A stretch of DNA of 64,000 bases from Sphingomonas sinipercae (GCF_011302055.1 NZ_CP049871.1:1198501-1262500); one strand, 5' to 3'. Positions 45,700 through 55,851 are shown, numbered from the stretch's first letter. Notes: generated by a model from the sequence alone, not told the origin. Numbers and translations are program-made.

Positions 45700-46932
45700 C
45701 TAGAGCGTCACCACGTTCGAACGCTTAGCCGGCTCGGCTGCTCCGTACAGGCTCGCCATCGGCTCGTCGTCGACGATCGCGACCGTCTCCGAACCGAAAC
45801 CATTGAAGCCGGTCCGCATCGCGCTTCCGTAAGCGCCAAGCATGCCGATCTCGATATAGTCGCCCGGCTGGACGTCGGCTGGCAATTCGAAGGGGCCAGC
45901 CATGTGGTCGAGGTCGTCGCAGGTCGGCCCGTAAAAGCTGAACTCGGCCGGGCGAACGTGCGACTCGGGCTCGCGCAGCAACTGCACCGGATAGCGCCAG
46001 CCGATGTGGGCCGCGTCGAACAGCGCGCCATAGGCACCGTCGTTGATGTACAGCTCGCTCCCGCGGCGCTTTTCGACCCGCACGACCAGGCTGCCATATT
46101 CGGCGCACAGCGCCCGGCCCGGCTCGCACCAAAGCTCGGACGAATAGCTGACCGGCAGCTTCTCGAACGTCTCGTGGATGACCGCGAAATAGGTTTCGAG
46201 CGGCGGCGGCTCCATCCCCGGGTAGGAGGACGGAAAACCGCCCCCGACGTCGACGATATCGACCGTGACCGCCGCTTCGACGATGGCGTCGCGAACACGG
46301 CTCATCGCCTCGGCGTAAGCGGACGGGCTCATCGCCTGGCTGCCGACATGGAAGCAGATGCCGAGCGCGTCCGCGGCCTGGCGGGTTGCCATCAGCAATT
46401 GCTTCACTTCGCCGGCTTCGGCCCCGAACTTCGAGGCGAGGCTGAGCTTGGCGTGCTCCGAGCTAACACGAAGCCGGACGAGCAGGTTGAGGTCGCTCGC
46501 GGCTTCGCCGTCGCTGGCCGTCGCTTGGACGATCTTCTCCAGCTCTTCCAGCGTATCGAGCGAGAAGGTGCGGACGCCATGCGTGAAATAGGCTTCGGCA
46601 ATCGCTTCGGCCGACTTCACCGGGTGCATGAAGCACAGCACGGCCTCGGGAAGGGTTTCGCTGACAAGCCGGACTTCGCCGATCGAAGCGACGTCGTAAT
46701 GCGTGACGCCCGATTCCCACAGAATTTGCAGCAAGTCGGGCGACGGGTTCGCCTTAACCGCATAGAGCGACCGGCCCGGAAACTTCTCCACGAAGAAACG
46801 GGCGGCCCGGCGCGCGGCGTGGGGACGAAGCAGCGTTACCGGCTGGGCCGGGCGCATTCTGGCGAGATCGGCACCGCAGCGGATGCCGGACGGGGCGGTC
46901 GCTAGCCCCAGCGCGCGATGATGCTTGTGCAA
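45700..46932 (-). CDS. group IV PLP decarboxylase (ornithine/lysine type)
   Basis: The 410-residue alanine-racemase-fold decarboxylase has the PLP lysine in SLYAVKANPSPDLL, FHVGSQAMSP, VDVGGGFPSSYPG, ELWCEPGRALCAEYG and the C-terminal FYGPTCDDLD with the catalytic Cys from the partner subunit. This matches bacterial ornithine/lysine decarboxylase rather than LysA, and would supply putrescine (or cadaverine) to the downstream DHS-like enzyme. TTG 46932 fits the N-terminus HKHHRALG and has GGAGG nine bases upstream. Confidence 0.9.
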   Translation of the reverse strand: MHKHHRALGLATAPSGIRCGADLARMRPAQPVTLLRPHAARRAARFFVEKFPGRSLYAVKANPSPDLLQILWESGVTHYDVASIGEVRLVSETLPEAVLCFMHPVKSAEAIAEAYFTHGVRTFSLDTLEELEKIVQATASDGEAASDLNLLVRLRVSSEHAKLSLASKFGAEAGEVKQLLMATRQAADALGICFHVGSQAMSPSAYAEAMSRVRDAIVEAAVTVDIVDVGGGFPSSYPGMEPPPLETYFAVIHETFEKLPVSYSSELWCEPGRALCAEYGSLVVRVEKRRGSELYINDGAYGALFDAAHIGWRYPVQLLREPESHVRPAEFSFYGPTCDDLDHMAGPFELPADVQPGDYIEIGMLGAYGSAMRTGFNGFGSETVAIVDDEPMASLYGAAEPAKRSNVVTL

Positions 46933-47090
46933 TTCAAGGGACCTCCAAGTGCCTTTCGGCGAACGTTGACGAAAGCTGCCTTGCGGTTGGAAGTCCCATG
47001 GGGCAGCGAGGGGGGCGATATATGGACGGCGACCCCCTCTGTAAAGGATTTTCCGGCCGCCTTTTCTGGCCCTCGGCGCGATTCGTCCCT
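46933..47090 (-). promoter_or_regulatory. structured 5' leader of the polyamine decarboxylase
   Basis: The minus-strand leader has several foldable elements: AGGGGG/CCCCCT arms around 47010-47040, and CTTTCG with CGAAAG (about 46950-46975) directly before the GGAGG. Alphaproteobacterial ornithine decarboxylase genes are known to carry a conserved leader RNA (the speF element of Rfam). I cannot verify the consensus by eye, so the assignment is a hypothesis from position and foldability. Confidence 0.35.
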
Positions 47091-47141
47091 CGTCGACCAC
47101 GGTTCAGCTAAACTAATGATGTAAAAGGGTTTTCACGCACG

Positions 47142-48080
47142 GTGACAGTGACGCGCAGCGACATTCTGGAGGCGGCGGACAGCATCCGCAGCGACGTCGA
47201 GCAAACCCCGCTCATCGAAACGCGGATTTCGGGCCGCACGATGTGGCTGAAATGCGAATCCCTGCAGACGGGCGGCGCGTTCAAATTGCGCGGCGCCACC
47301 AATCGCCTGCGCCAGCTATCTCCGGCCGAGCAAGCCCAGGGCGTGGTCGCTTTCTCGTCGGGTAATCACGCGCAGGGCGTCGCCATTGCTGCCAGCCGCC
47401 TTGGCATCCGCGCGACCATCGTCATGCCATCCGATGCGCCGGCGGTGAAGATCGACGCCACCCGCAGCCACGGTGCCGAGATCGTTTTCTACGACCGCTC
47501 CAGGCAGAGCCGCGAAGAGATCGCCGCCAAGATAGCGCAAGAGCAGGGCGCCACCGTCGTGCCCAGCTTCGACGATCCGGCGATTGTTGCCGGTCAGGGG
47601 ACGGTTGGGCTGGAAATCCTGGACCAGATGCCAATTCCGCCGCGCCAAATCGTCATCCCCTGCGGCGGCGGCGGGCTTGCCGCCGGAATTGCGCTCGCCT
47701 GTCCCGACGCTGAAATCGTCATCGTCGAGCCGGAGGGCTGGGACGACATGCGGCGTTCGCTGGAGGGCGGCGCGATCGTTCCGGTTCAGCCCAACCCGCC
47801 GACTACGCTGTGCGACGCCCTGCAGACCCCGCGGGTCTCGCCGATCACTTTCGGAATTTTGCAGCGGCGCTCGGCCCAGGCGCTGGTCGTCACCGATGAC
47901 GAAGTCACGCAGGCGGTTCGCATCGCGTGGCGGGAGCATGGGCTGACCGTTGAAGCCGGCGGTGCGGCTGCTTTGGCGGCCGTGCTCGCTGCGAAGGCTC
48001 AGTTGGTCGAGGGAATGGTGGTGGTCTTGTCGGGCGGGAATATCGATCCCGAACTTCATGCGTCGATCGTCGAAGGCTAG
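47142..48080 (+). CDS. threonine/serine dehydratase, fold-type II PLP enzyme
   Basis: The 312-residue catabolic-type dehydratase has the PLP lysine in QTGGAFKLRGATNRL, SSGNHAQGVAIAASRLG, ATIVMPSDAPAVKIDATR, the phosphate loop IPCGGGGLAAGIAL and LSGGNIDPEL. It converts threonine or serine to 2-oxobutyrate or pyruvate, or may be a serine racemase-like enzyme, which share this sequence. No ACT regulatory domain. GTG 47142 or 47148 is the start. Divergent from the polyamine operon. Confidence 0.9.
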   Translation: MTVTRSDILEAADSIRSDVEQTPLIETRISGRTMWLKCESLQTGGAFKLRGATNRLRQLSPAEQAQGVVAFSSGNHAQGVAIAASRLGIRATIVMPSDAPAVKIDATRSHGAEIVFYDRSRQSREEIAAKIAQEQGATVVPSFDDPAIVAGQGTVGLEILDQMPIPPRQIVIPCGGGGLAAGIALACPDAEIVIVEPEGWDDMRRSLEGGAIVPVQPNPPTTLCDALQTPRVSPITFGILQRRSAQALVVTDDEVTQAVRIAWREHGLTVEAGGAAALAAVLAAKAQLVEGMVVVLSGGNIDPELHASIVEG

Positions 48081-48328
48081 GCGGCGACGGTGCGATATTG
48101 GCCCGGCTCGACCTGGGCGGGGCTCGAATGTTCTACCGCCTGCGTCAACTCCTCGAGCTCGGCGGCCAGTGTGCGTAGCTCGGCAGCAAGGGCCTTGGGA
48201 TCGCTTTCGCCAAGGCCGGCAGAGGCGTCAATGAGCGTATCGAGCATCATCGCGATGCAGGGCAGGATCGTTTCCTCGATCCGTTCGAACGCCTCGTCCA
48301 GGCGTTCTTGCTGCTCGGCCAGGTTCAT
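48077..48328 (-). CDS. small acidic hypothetical protein
   Basis: An 83-residue acidic helical protein (NLAEQQERLDEAFERIEETI, then LAAELRTLAAELEELTQAVE), predicted to be largely coiled-coil. I recognise no family. ATG 48328 is the only good start; no strong ribosome-binding site. Its stop overlaps the dehydratase stop by 4 bases. Confidence 0.55.
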   Translation of the reverse strand: MNLAEQQERLDEAFERIEETILPCIAMMLDTLIDASAGLGESDPKALAAELRTLAAELEELTQAVEHSSPAQVEPGQYRTVAA

Positions 48329-48380
48329 TGCGCCACAATGGCGCAACTACGGTTAAGTGTTGGTGAAGGATGTAGCCGCT

Positions 48381-48548
48381 TTGAACGATCTTTCATCGGC
48401 AGCGATGGCAATTGCCATGATCGCCGCGTTCCTGCTCGCAATCGGCGGGTTCAAGCTCCTGCGTGATCGCAGCAGCCGCAGCCGCGGGGTGCTGATGCTC
48501 GCAGCGGCCGCAGTCGTTGCCGCTAACGTCCTGATTTGGACTTTATAG
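48381..48548 (+). CDS. small two-helix membrane protein, hypothetical
   Basis: The 55-residue frame from TTG 48381 (MNDLSSAAMAIAMIAAFLLA) has two transmembrane segments separated by a basic loop (KLLRDRSSRSRG). GAAGGA about ten bases upstream favours this start over GTG 48357. The pattern suggests an inner-membrane small protein with the loop in the cytoplasm. The family is unknown. Overlaps the convergent hydrolase by 26 bases. Confidence 0.5.
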   Translation: MNDLSSAAMAIAMIAAFLLAIGGFKLLRDRSSRSRGVLMLAAAAVVAANVLIWTL

Positions 48549-49203
48549 GCTGCCGCTTGGGGTCGGTGGCCAATCGCATGTCGAGATAGTCGTCGACGCT
48601 CTTCATCAGCAGGTCGAGCTCGTTGGCAAAGAAGTGGTTGGCGCCCGGGATAGTGTCGTGATGGATGGTAATGTGGCGCTGGGTGCGAAGCTTGTCGACC
48701 AGCTTCTGGACCGCGCTCGGAGTCACCACTTCATCGGATTCGCCCTGGATGATGATCCCGGATGACGGGCAGGGGGCGAGGAAGCTGAAATCGTACATGT
48801 TCGCCGGCGGGGCGATCGAGATGAAGCCCTTGATCTCGGGACGGCGCATCAGCAGCTGCATGCCGATCCACGCGCCGAAGCTCACGCCCGCGATCCAGGT
48901 CGTTTCAGCCTCGGGATGGATCTGCTGCACCCAGTCGAGGGCGCTGGCCGCGTCGCTAAGCTCGCCGACGCCATTGTCGAACGTGCCCTGGCTCTTGCCG
49001 ACGCCGCGGAAGTTGAAGCGAAGCGTCGCGAAGCCGCGCTTGACGAAGGTTTGGTAGAGCAGCTGGACGATTTTGTTGTTCATCGTCCCGCCGGCCTGCG
49101 GGTGCGAATGGAGGATCATCGCAACGGGTGCGCGCGGGCGCGGGCCGGGGTGGAAGCGGCCTTCAAGGCGCCCCTCGGGACCTGGGAAAATGACTTCGGG
49201 CAT
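48523..49203 (-). CDS. alpha/beta hydrolase (dienelactone hydrolase-like)
   Basis: A 226-residue alpha/beta hydrolase: AMILHSHPQAGGTMNNKIV (oxyanion region), FNFRGVGKSQG, nucleophile Ser in AGVSFGAWIGMQ, GESDEVVTP (Asp) and IPGANHFFANE (His). The HSHPQAGGTM type is widespread in proteobacteria as an uncharacterised hydrolase with a lipase-like or peptidase-like role. Cytoplasmic. ATG 49203 is chosen because the family begins at this point. Confidence 0.87.
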   Translation of the reverse strand: MPEVIFPGPEGRLEGRFHPGPRPRAPVAMILHSHPQAGGTMNNKIVQLLYQTFVKRGFATLRFNFRGVGKSQGTFDNGVGELSDAASALDWVQQIHPEAETTWIAGVSFGAWIGMQLLMRRPEIKGFISIAPPANMYDFSFLAPCPSSGIIIQGESDEVVTPSAVQKLVDKLRTQRHITIHHDTIPGANHFFANELDLLMKSVDDYLDMRLATDPKRQPIKSKSGR

Positions 49204-49307
49204 GGGTGCGGCTGCTCGCGTAAATGATGGGGCCACGGGTGCACCGCGGCGGCGGCTCCTATATAGGCAGGCGGGTTGAACAGGCAATCGGCAGTTATCC
49301 GCGCAAA

Positions 49308-50381
49308 ATGAAGGATCGCATCTACCTCGACCACGCCGCGACCACGCCGGTGCTGCCATCGGCGCGGCAGGCGATGGTGCGCGCCATGGACAGCTGGGCC
49401 AACCCCAGTTCGCCCCATGCGGATGGCCGCGCCGCCCGTGCCATTCTCGAAAAAGCGAGGGAATCCCTCAAGCAAGCGCTTGTCTGGCGTCATGACGTCA
49501 TCTTCACGTCCGGCGCCAGCGAAGCGGTGGAAATCGTCGCCAGCCGCGCCAAGCCCGCCCTGCGGGTGGTCGGCGCCACCGAGCATTCGATCGTGCCGCA
49601 CGCCTTCGGGCCCGAGGCGGCGATCATTTCGGTGGGACCCGACGGCCTGATCGACTGCGATGCATTGGCAAGGGCGCTCAAGGAGCCCGCCGTGGTCGCG
49701 ATCCAGCAGGTCAATAACGAAACGGGCGTCATCCAGCAGCTGGGCGAGATCGCCGCGATCGTGCGCGAAAGCGGTTCGCTGCTGCTGGCCGATTGCGCCC
49801 AGAGCGCGGGCAAGATCGACCTTCCCGACGCCGACTTCATCGCGGTCTCCGCCCATAAGCTTGGCGGCCCGCCCGGCATCGGCGCTCTGCTCGTCAAGGA
49901 CCTTGGCGCACTGAGTGCGGTCGGCGGGCAGGAGCAGGGTTATCGACGCGGGACGCAGGACGCGCCTTCGGCCGCAGGCTTCGCGGCCGCGCTCGAGAGC
50001 CGCGCCTTTGCCGCCGCGATGCCCCGCCTCGCCAAGCTGCGCAGCCGCCTCGACGAGGGCGTAAAGGCCAGCGGCGGCCTCGTCATTGCCGAGGATAGTC
50101 CGCGCATCGCCAACATTGGCGCGATCGCATTGCCGGGGGCCGACCAATCGACCCTTCTCGTCCAGTTCGACCTCGCCGGTTTCGCGGTCAGCGCCGGCAG
50201 CGCCTGTTCCAGCGGCAAGATGAAGGCGAGCGACGTCCTTCGCGCCATGGCCGTGCCGCCGCAGGTCGCAAGCTCCGCCTTGCGCATCAGCTTCGGCCCG
50301 GAAACCTCGGAAGCCGACATCGACGCCTTCCTCGCCGAATGGGCGGCGATCGCAAGGCGCGTCGGGGCGAAAGCGGCATGA
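49308..50381 (+). CDS. cysteine desulfurase-family protein 1
   Basis: The 357-residue fold-type I PLP enzyme has IYLDHAATTPVLP, TSGASEAVEI, GATEHSIV, VNNETGVIQ, ADCAQSAGKI, PLP lysine in AVSAHKLGGPPGIGAL and the persulfide Cys in SAGSACSSGKMKAS. It mobilises sulfur from cysteine for Fe-S or thiolation. It overlaps an independent second desulfurase by ATGA. Which one loads the ferredoxin or other acceptors is not evident. No iscU or suf genes are in the window. Confidence 0.93.
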   Translation: MKDRIYLDHAATTPVLPSARQAMVRAMDSWANPSSPHADGRAARAILEKARESLKQALVWRHDVIFTSGASEAVEIVASRAKPALRVVGATEHSIVPHAFGPEAAIISVGPDGLIDCDALARALKEPAVVAIQQVNNETGVIQQLGEIAAIVRESGSLLLADCAQSAGKIDLPDADFIAVSAHKLGGPPGIGALLVKDLGALSAVGGQEQGYRRGTQDAPSAAGFAAALESRAFAAAMPRLAKLRSRLDEGVKASGGLVIAEDSPRIANIGAIALPGADQSTLLVQFDLAGFAVSAGSACSSGKMKASDVLRAMAVPPQVASSALRISFGPETSEADIDAFLAEWAAIARRVGAKAA

Positions 50382-51496
50382 TCTACCTCGATTACCAGGC
50401 CACCACCCCGCTTGCGCCGGAAGCGGCAGCCGCGATGCAACCGTGGGTCGAAGACAAGTTCGCCAATCCTCACTCGCCGTCGCGTTGGGGCGCCGAGGCC
50501 GCTGCCGCGGTCGAGGTTGCGCGCGACCGCGTCGAACGCGCCATCGGTCTCGACGGCGGTTCGCTCGCATTCACCGGCAGCGCGACCGAGGCGCTCAATT
50601 GGGCGCTCAAGGGCAGTGTCGAGAAGGCGCGCGACGGCCGCAATCGCATCCTTACGGTTGAGACGGAGCATGCCGCCGTGCTCGACAGCTGCGCCTGGCT
50701 CGAAGGGCAGGGCGCTAAGGTCACGCGCCTTCCCGTAAGTAGTGACGGTCTGCTCGATCTCTCGGCGCTCGAAGCGGCGCTCGACGATCGCGTGCTGCTG
50801 GTCGCGGTGATGCTGGTCAACAACGAGATTGGCGTCATCCAGCCGGTGGCGGAGGTCGCCAGGCTCGCCCATGCAGCCGGCGCTCTGATGCTCTGCGACG
50901 CGGTGCAGGCGCTTGGCCGTGTGACCATCCCCGACGGCCCCGACCTGGTCGCAGTCTCCGCCCACAAGGTTCACGGACCCAAGGGCATTGGCGCGCTGTG
51001 GATGCGCGAAGGCTGCGAACCGGCGCCGCTGATCCACGGCGGCGGGCAGGAACGCGGTCTTCGCTCCGGCACGCTTTCTCCAGCGCTGTGCGCCGGATTC
51101 GGCGCGGCGGCGAAGCTGGCGTCAGAACGTCACGACCGGGACTGCGATCATGTCGAGGACTTGTGGAACGCGGCGCTGGCGGCGCTCGGCCCGGGCTGGA
51201 TCGTCAACGGCAGTGTTGGCCAGCGCTACCGCGGCAACCTCAACCTCCGCCGCGATGGGCTCGACGCCGGCCGGTTACTTGGCGAGCTGCGCGGGATAGC
51301 GCTTTCGCTCGGCTCCGCCTGCGCCAGCGGTTCGGGCCGGCCCAGCCATGTGCTCCGCGCGCTCGGCCTCAGCGATCGCCAGGCGCGTTCCTCGATCCGG
51401 CTCGGCTTCGGCCGCTACACCACGCAGGAGGAGTTGCGCGACGCGATCGGCCAGATTGAGGCCGCAGCGGCCCGCCAGGAGCAGTTCGCGGCGTGA
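50378..51496 (+). CDS. cysteine desulfurase-family protein 2
   Basis: The 372-residue paralogue of the preceding gene: IYLDYQATTPLAPEA, TGSATEALNWALKG, ETEHAAVLDS, VNNEIGVIQPV, CDAVQALGRV, AVSAHKVHGPKGIGALW (PLP Lys) and SLGSACASGSGRPSH (active Cys). It is IscS/NifS-like and slightly longer than its neighbour. Arranged as desulfurase-desulfurase-ferredoxin with overlapping starts, pointing to one transcriptional and translational unit. Confidence 0.93.
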   Translation: MIYLDYQATTPLAPEAAAAMQPWVEDKFANPHSPSRWGAEAAAAVEVARDRVERAIGLDGGSLAFTGSATEALNWALKGSVEKARDGRNRILTVETEHAAVLDSCAWLEGQGAKVTRLPVSSDGLLDLSALEAALDDRVLLVAVMLVNNEIGVIQPVAEVARLAHAAGALMLCDAVQALGRVTIPDGPDLVAVSAHKVHGPKGIGALWMREGCEPAPLIHGGGQERGLRSGTLSPALCAGFGAAAKLASERHDRDCDHVEDLWNAALAALGPGWIVNGSVGQRYRGNLNLRRDGLDAGRLLGELRGIALSLGSACASGSGRPSHVLRALGLSDRQARSSIRLGFGRYTTQEELRDAIGQIEAAAARQEQFAA

Positions 51497-51828
51497 CGAC
51501 AGTCCGGTTCCACAAGGCCGACGGTACGCTCGACCGCGAGGTCGAGGCAGAGCCGGGCCAGCGGTTGCTCGACGTCGCCTGGGCGGCGAACCAGCCGCTC
51601 GAGGGCGCCTGCGAAGGCGTGATGAGCTGTTCGACCTGCCACGTAATCGTCGATGCGGAGGATTTTCCGAAACTTCCCAAGGCCAGCGAGGAGGAAGAGG
51701 ACATGCTCGACCTCGCCGCCCACGCGACCAGGCATTCCCGCCTGGCATGCCAGATCCTGCTGACCGAAGCGCTGGAAACGCTCAGCGTCCGGATCCCGTC
51801 CGGCGCCCGCAACTGGCTGCGCGGCTGA
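51493..51828 (+). CDS. [2Fe-2S] ferredoxin, adrenodoxin type
   Basis: The 111-residue plant/vertebrate-type ferredoxin has the cluster-binding cysteines in GACEGVMSCSTCHVI (C-x5-C-x2-C) and a fourth in SRLACQI, about 36 residues on. This spacing is adrenodoxin/IscFdx-like, so it probably supplies electrons for Fe-S cluster assembly together with the two upstream cysteine desulfurases. GTG 51493 overlaps the desulfurase stop. Confidence 0.93.
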   Translation: MTTVRFHKADGTLDREVEAEPGQRLLDVAWAANQPLEGACEGVMSCSTCHVIVDAEDFPKLPKASEEEEDMLDLAAHATRHSRLACQILLTEALETLSVRIPSGARNWLRG

Positions 51829-51861
51829 ACGGCTTGCGGCGGAACGGCTTAGCGACCATAT

Positions 51862-51966
51862 GGCGCCTCGGAAGTCGGCGGACGGCGCTGTCGCCAACCT
51901 GGTCAGGTCCGGAAGGAAGCAGCCACAACGATTTGGTGCCGGGTCGTCGGCTTCCACCCTCCTTTT
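51862..51966 (+). ncRNA. ffs: signal recognition particle RNA, small bacterial type
   Basis: The universally conserved SRP domain IV is present: GGTCAGGTCCGGAAGGAAGC begins at 51901, followed by AGCC. Flanking arms GGAAGTCGGCGG (from 51870) and GTCGTCGGCTTCC (ending about 51955) pair to give the expected long hairpin, and TTTT at 51963-51966 fits a 3' end. The RNA pairs with Ffh for membrane-protein targeting. It lies between fdx and dnaX, a known location. Exact ends are estimated. Confidence 0.93.
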
Positions 51967-51967
51967 C

Positions 51968-52030
51968 ATCTTGAGCCAAGCGAAGCCGTCGCCCTTGCGG
52001 ATTGCAGGGATGCGCGCCTCGCAATGACGG
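51968..52030. repeat. degenerate palindromic intergenic repeat copy
   Basis: The stretch with GGATTGC and TCGCAATGACGG between the SRP RNA and dnaX resembles the repeat at 54027-54096 (GGATTGC, TCGCGATGACG). Such elements, TCATNGCGAG...CTCGCNATGA, are frequent in sphingomonad genomes to my knowledge. This copy lacks one arm. Confidence 0.4.
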
Positions 52031-52054
52031 CGCGAACCCCGTAAACCGACCGCA

Positions 52055-53680
52055 ATGACCGACGAATCGCTGGGATTGGGACTGGACCTGCCGGAAGCGC
52101 CGAAGAGCGCCGCTTCGCCGTATCGCGTGCTCGCCCGCAAATACCGCCCGCAAAGCTTCGACCAATTGATCGGGCAGGAGGCGATGGTGCAAACCCTCGC
52201 CAACGCCATCGAACGCGGCCGGGTTGCTCACGCCTTCCTGCTGACCGGCGTCCGGGGGGTCGGCAAGACCTCGACGGCGCGCCTGATCGCCAAGGCTCTT
52301 AACTGCATCGGCCCAGACGGGCAGGGCGGCCCGACCATCGCCCCCTGCGGCGAGTGCGAGAATTGCCGCGCAATCGCCGAGGGCCGGCACATCGACGTCG
52401 TGGAAATGGACGCCGCCTCGCACACCGGCGTCGACGACGTCCGCGAGATCATCGATGCGGTTCGCTACGCATCGGTATCGGCGCGCTACAAGATCTACAT
52501 TATCGACGAAGTTCACATGCTGTCGAAGAACGCTTTCAATGCGTTGCTGAAGACTCTTGAGGAACCGCCTGAACATGTGAAGTTCCTGTTCGCGACAACC
52601 GAAGTGAACAAGGTGCCGGTGACGGTGTTGTCGCGGACGCAGCGGTTCGACCTGCGCCGGATACCGGCTGAGAAGCTCATCGCTCATTTCAAGGAAGTCG
52701 CGCGCCTCGAAGGCGTCGAGGTTGAGGATGACGCACTGACGATGATCGTCCGTGCCGCCGAGGGCTCCGCCCGCGACGGGCTTTCGATTCTCGACCAGGC
52801 GATTGCCCATGGCGGCGGCAGCGTTTCTGCGGCGCAGGTGCGCGAAATGCTTGGCCTTGCCGATCGCGGCCGGATCCGTGACCTGCTGCAGCTCATTCTC
52901 GACGGCGACACGCCGGGAGCGCTCGCCGCGCTCGACCAGGCCCACGACCTTGGCATCGACCCGCTGTCGCTGCTGCGCGGTTTGATGGAGGCATTGCACG
53001 GGGCCAGCCGCTCGAAAGCCGGCGCTAATGCCGACGTGCTCCTGTCGGCTGAACAGCGTCAATTCGCGGAAGTGCTCGCCGCCAAGCTGTCCTGGGCGCA
53101 AATTCATCGCTTGTGGCAGATGCTGCTCAAGGGCCTGGCTGACGTCACGACGGCGCCGGAACCGTCGGAGGCCGCGACGATGGCCGTGCTGCGGCTGATC
53201 CATTCGGCCGAAATGCCCGACCCGGCGGCGATCCTCGACCGCTTGAACGGTGCCGCCGTAACCGCCGGCAAGCCGGGGGCGCCGTCTCAGGCGTCCCCAT
53301 CGGCGCCGGCGGCGCAATTGCCCGCGGACTTCCGGGCACTGGTCGCGACGCTTGAAAACAATCGCAAGGCGCTGCTCGCCCAACAAATGCACGACCAGGT
53401 CGGCCTGGTGCGCTATGCCGCGCCGGAGCTGGTGGTGAAACCGCTGCGCCCACTGGGCACGGACTGGCCCCGAGACCTTGCTGCCGCGCTCAAGGCGATC
53501 ACCGGCCAGACGTGGACCGTCTCCATTGCCGACGAAGCGGCCGAGCCGTCGCTTCTGGAGCAGGAGAAAATGGCCGAGGAGCGCGTTCGCAATGACGTCC
53601 TCCAGGACCCGGCGGTTCGCGCCGCGTTCGACGCTTTCCCCGAGGCGGAACTTGAATCCTATTCCAATACAAGAGGTTGA
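52055..53680 (+). CDS. dnaX: DNA polymerase III subunit gamma/tau
   Basis: The 541-residue clamp-loader ATPase has VLARKYRPQSFDQLIGQEAM, Walker A GVRGVGKTST, zinc cysteines in CGECENCRAI (with an upstream ALNC), Walker B IIDEVHMLSKNAFNALLKTLEEPP, and sensor TEVNKVPVTVLSRTQRFDLRR. A long C-terminal tau-like domain follows (about 380-541). I saw no obvious A-rich slippery site for a gamma form. The stop adjoins ybaB. Confidence 0.95.
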   Translation: MTDESLGLGLDLPEAPKSAASPYRVLARKYRPQSFDQLIGQEAMVQTLANAIERGRVAHAFLLTGVRGVGKTSTARLIAKALNCIGPDGQGGPTIAPCGECENCRAIAEGRHIDVVEMDAASHTGVDDVREIIDAVRYASVSARYKIYIIDEVHMLSKNAFNALLKTLEEPPEHVKFLFATTEVNKVPVTVLSRTQRFDLRRIPAEKLIAHFKEVARLEGVEVEDDALTMIVRAAEGSARDGLSILDQAIAHGGGSVSAAQVREMLGLADRGRIRDLLQLILDGDTPGALAALDQAHDLGIDPLSLLRGLMEALHGASRSKAGANADVLLSAEQRQFAEVLAAKLSWAQIHRLWQMLLKGLADVTTAPEPSEAATMAVLRLIHSAEMPDPAAILDRLNGAAVTAGKPGAPSQASPSAPAAQLPADFRALVATLENNRKALLAQQMHDQVGLVRYAAPELVVKPLRPLGTDWPRDLAAALKAITGQTWTVSIADEAAEPSLLEQEKMAEERVRNDVLQDPAVRAAFDAFPEAELESYSNTRG

Positions 53681-53685
53681 TGACC

Positions 53686-54018
53686 ATGCCTGAGATGCCG
53701 AACCTGGATGAGATCATGAAGATGGCGCAGGAGGTCCAGGCCGAAATGCAAAAGGCGCAGGACAACCTTGAGAATATCGAGGTCGAGGGCGCGGCGGGCG
53801 GCGGCATGGTCAAGGTCAAGGCCTCGGCCAAGGGGCGGATCATCGCCGTGACGATCGACGAAAGCCTGCTTCAGCCGTCGGAAAAATCGATGCTGGAGGA
53901 CTTGGTCACCGCCGCAATCAACGATGCGCGCGCCAAGGCCGACGCCGCTGCCGGCCCGGAAATGCAGAAAATGACGGCCGGCATCCCGCTTCCCCCGGGC
54001 TTCAAGCTGCCGTTCTAG
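53686..54018 (+). CDS. YbaB/EbfC nucleoid-associated protein
   Basis: A 110-residue DNA-binding homodimer: MPNLDEIMKMAQEVQAEMQK, EGAAGGGMVKVKASAKGRI and LVTAAINDARAKADAAA. The dnaX-ybaB order is conserved widely. ATG 53686 is preferred; ATG 53680 is also in frame. AGAGG upstream. Confidence 0.93.
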   Translation: MPEMPNLDEIMKMAQEVQAEMQKAQDNLENIEVEGAAGGGMVKVKASAKGRIIAVTIDESLLQPSEKSMLEDLVTAAINDARAKADAAAGPEMQKMTAGIPLPPGFKLPF

Positions 54019-54026
54019 GAAAGTCG

Positions 54027-54096
54027 GTCATCGCGAGCGCGGCGCAGCGATCCAGCGTCCCGGATTGCCGCGTCGCCTTTGGCTTCTCGCGATGAC
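54027..54096. repeat. palindromic intergenic repeat with 10-bp terminal arms
   Basis: TCATCGCGAG at 54028-54037 is the perfect reverse complement of CTCGCGATGA at 54086-54095, enclosing about 48 bases that include GATCC and GGATTGC. It lies 9 bases downstream of ybaB, well placed to fold into an mRNA 3' hairpin, and resembles REP/BIME-like elements of alphaproteobacteria. It may also be a transposable short repeat; no transposase is near. Confidence 0.6.
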
Positions 54097-54172
54097 GTGC
54101 ATCTAGAAATGCGCCTGCGCATCCCCTAATTGCGCCGCTAACCCCGCACATCTTAAAGGACCCGCGACCCCA

Positions 54173-55851
<1,679 letters not shown>

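Noticed and set aside
54017-54030. RNase P-like AGGAAAGTCGGTC near the end of ybaB
   Set aside because: RNase P RNA needs a long structured flank and GAGGAAAGTCCGGGC; only a partial match is present and the flank is a palindromic repeat.
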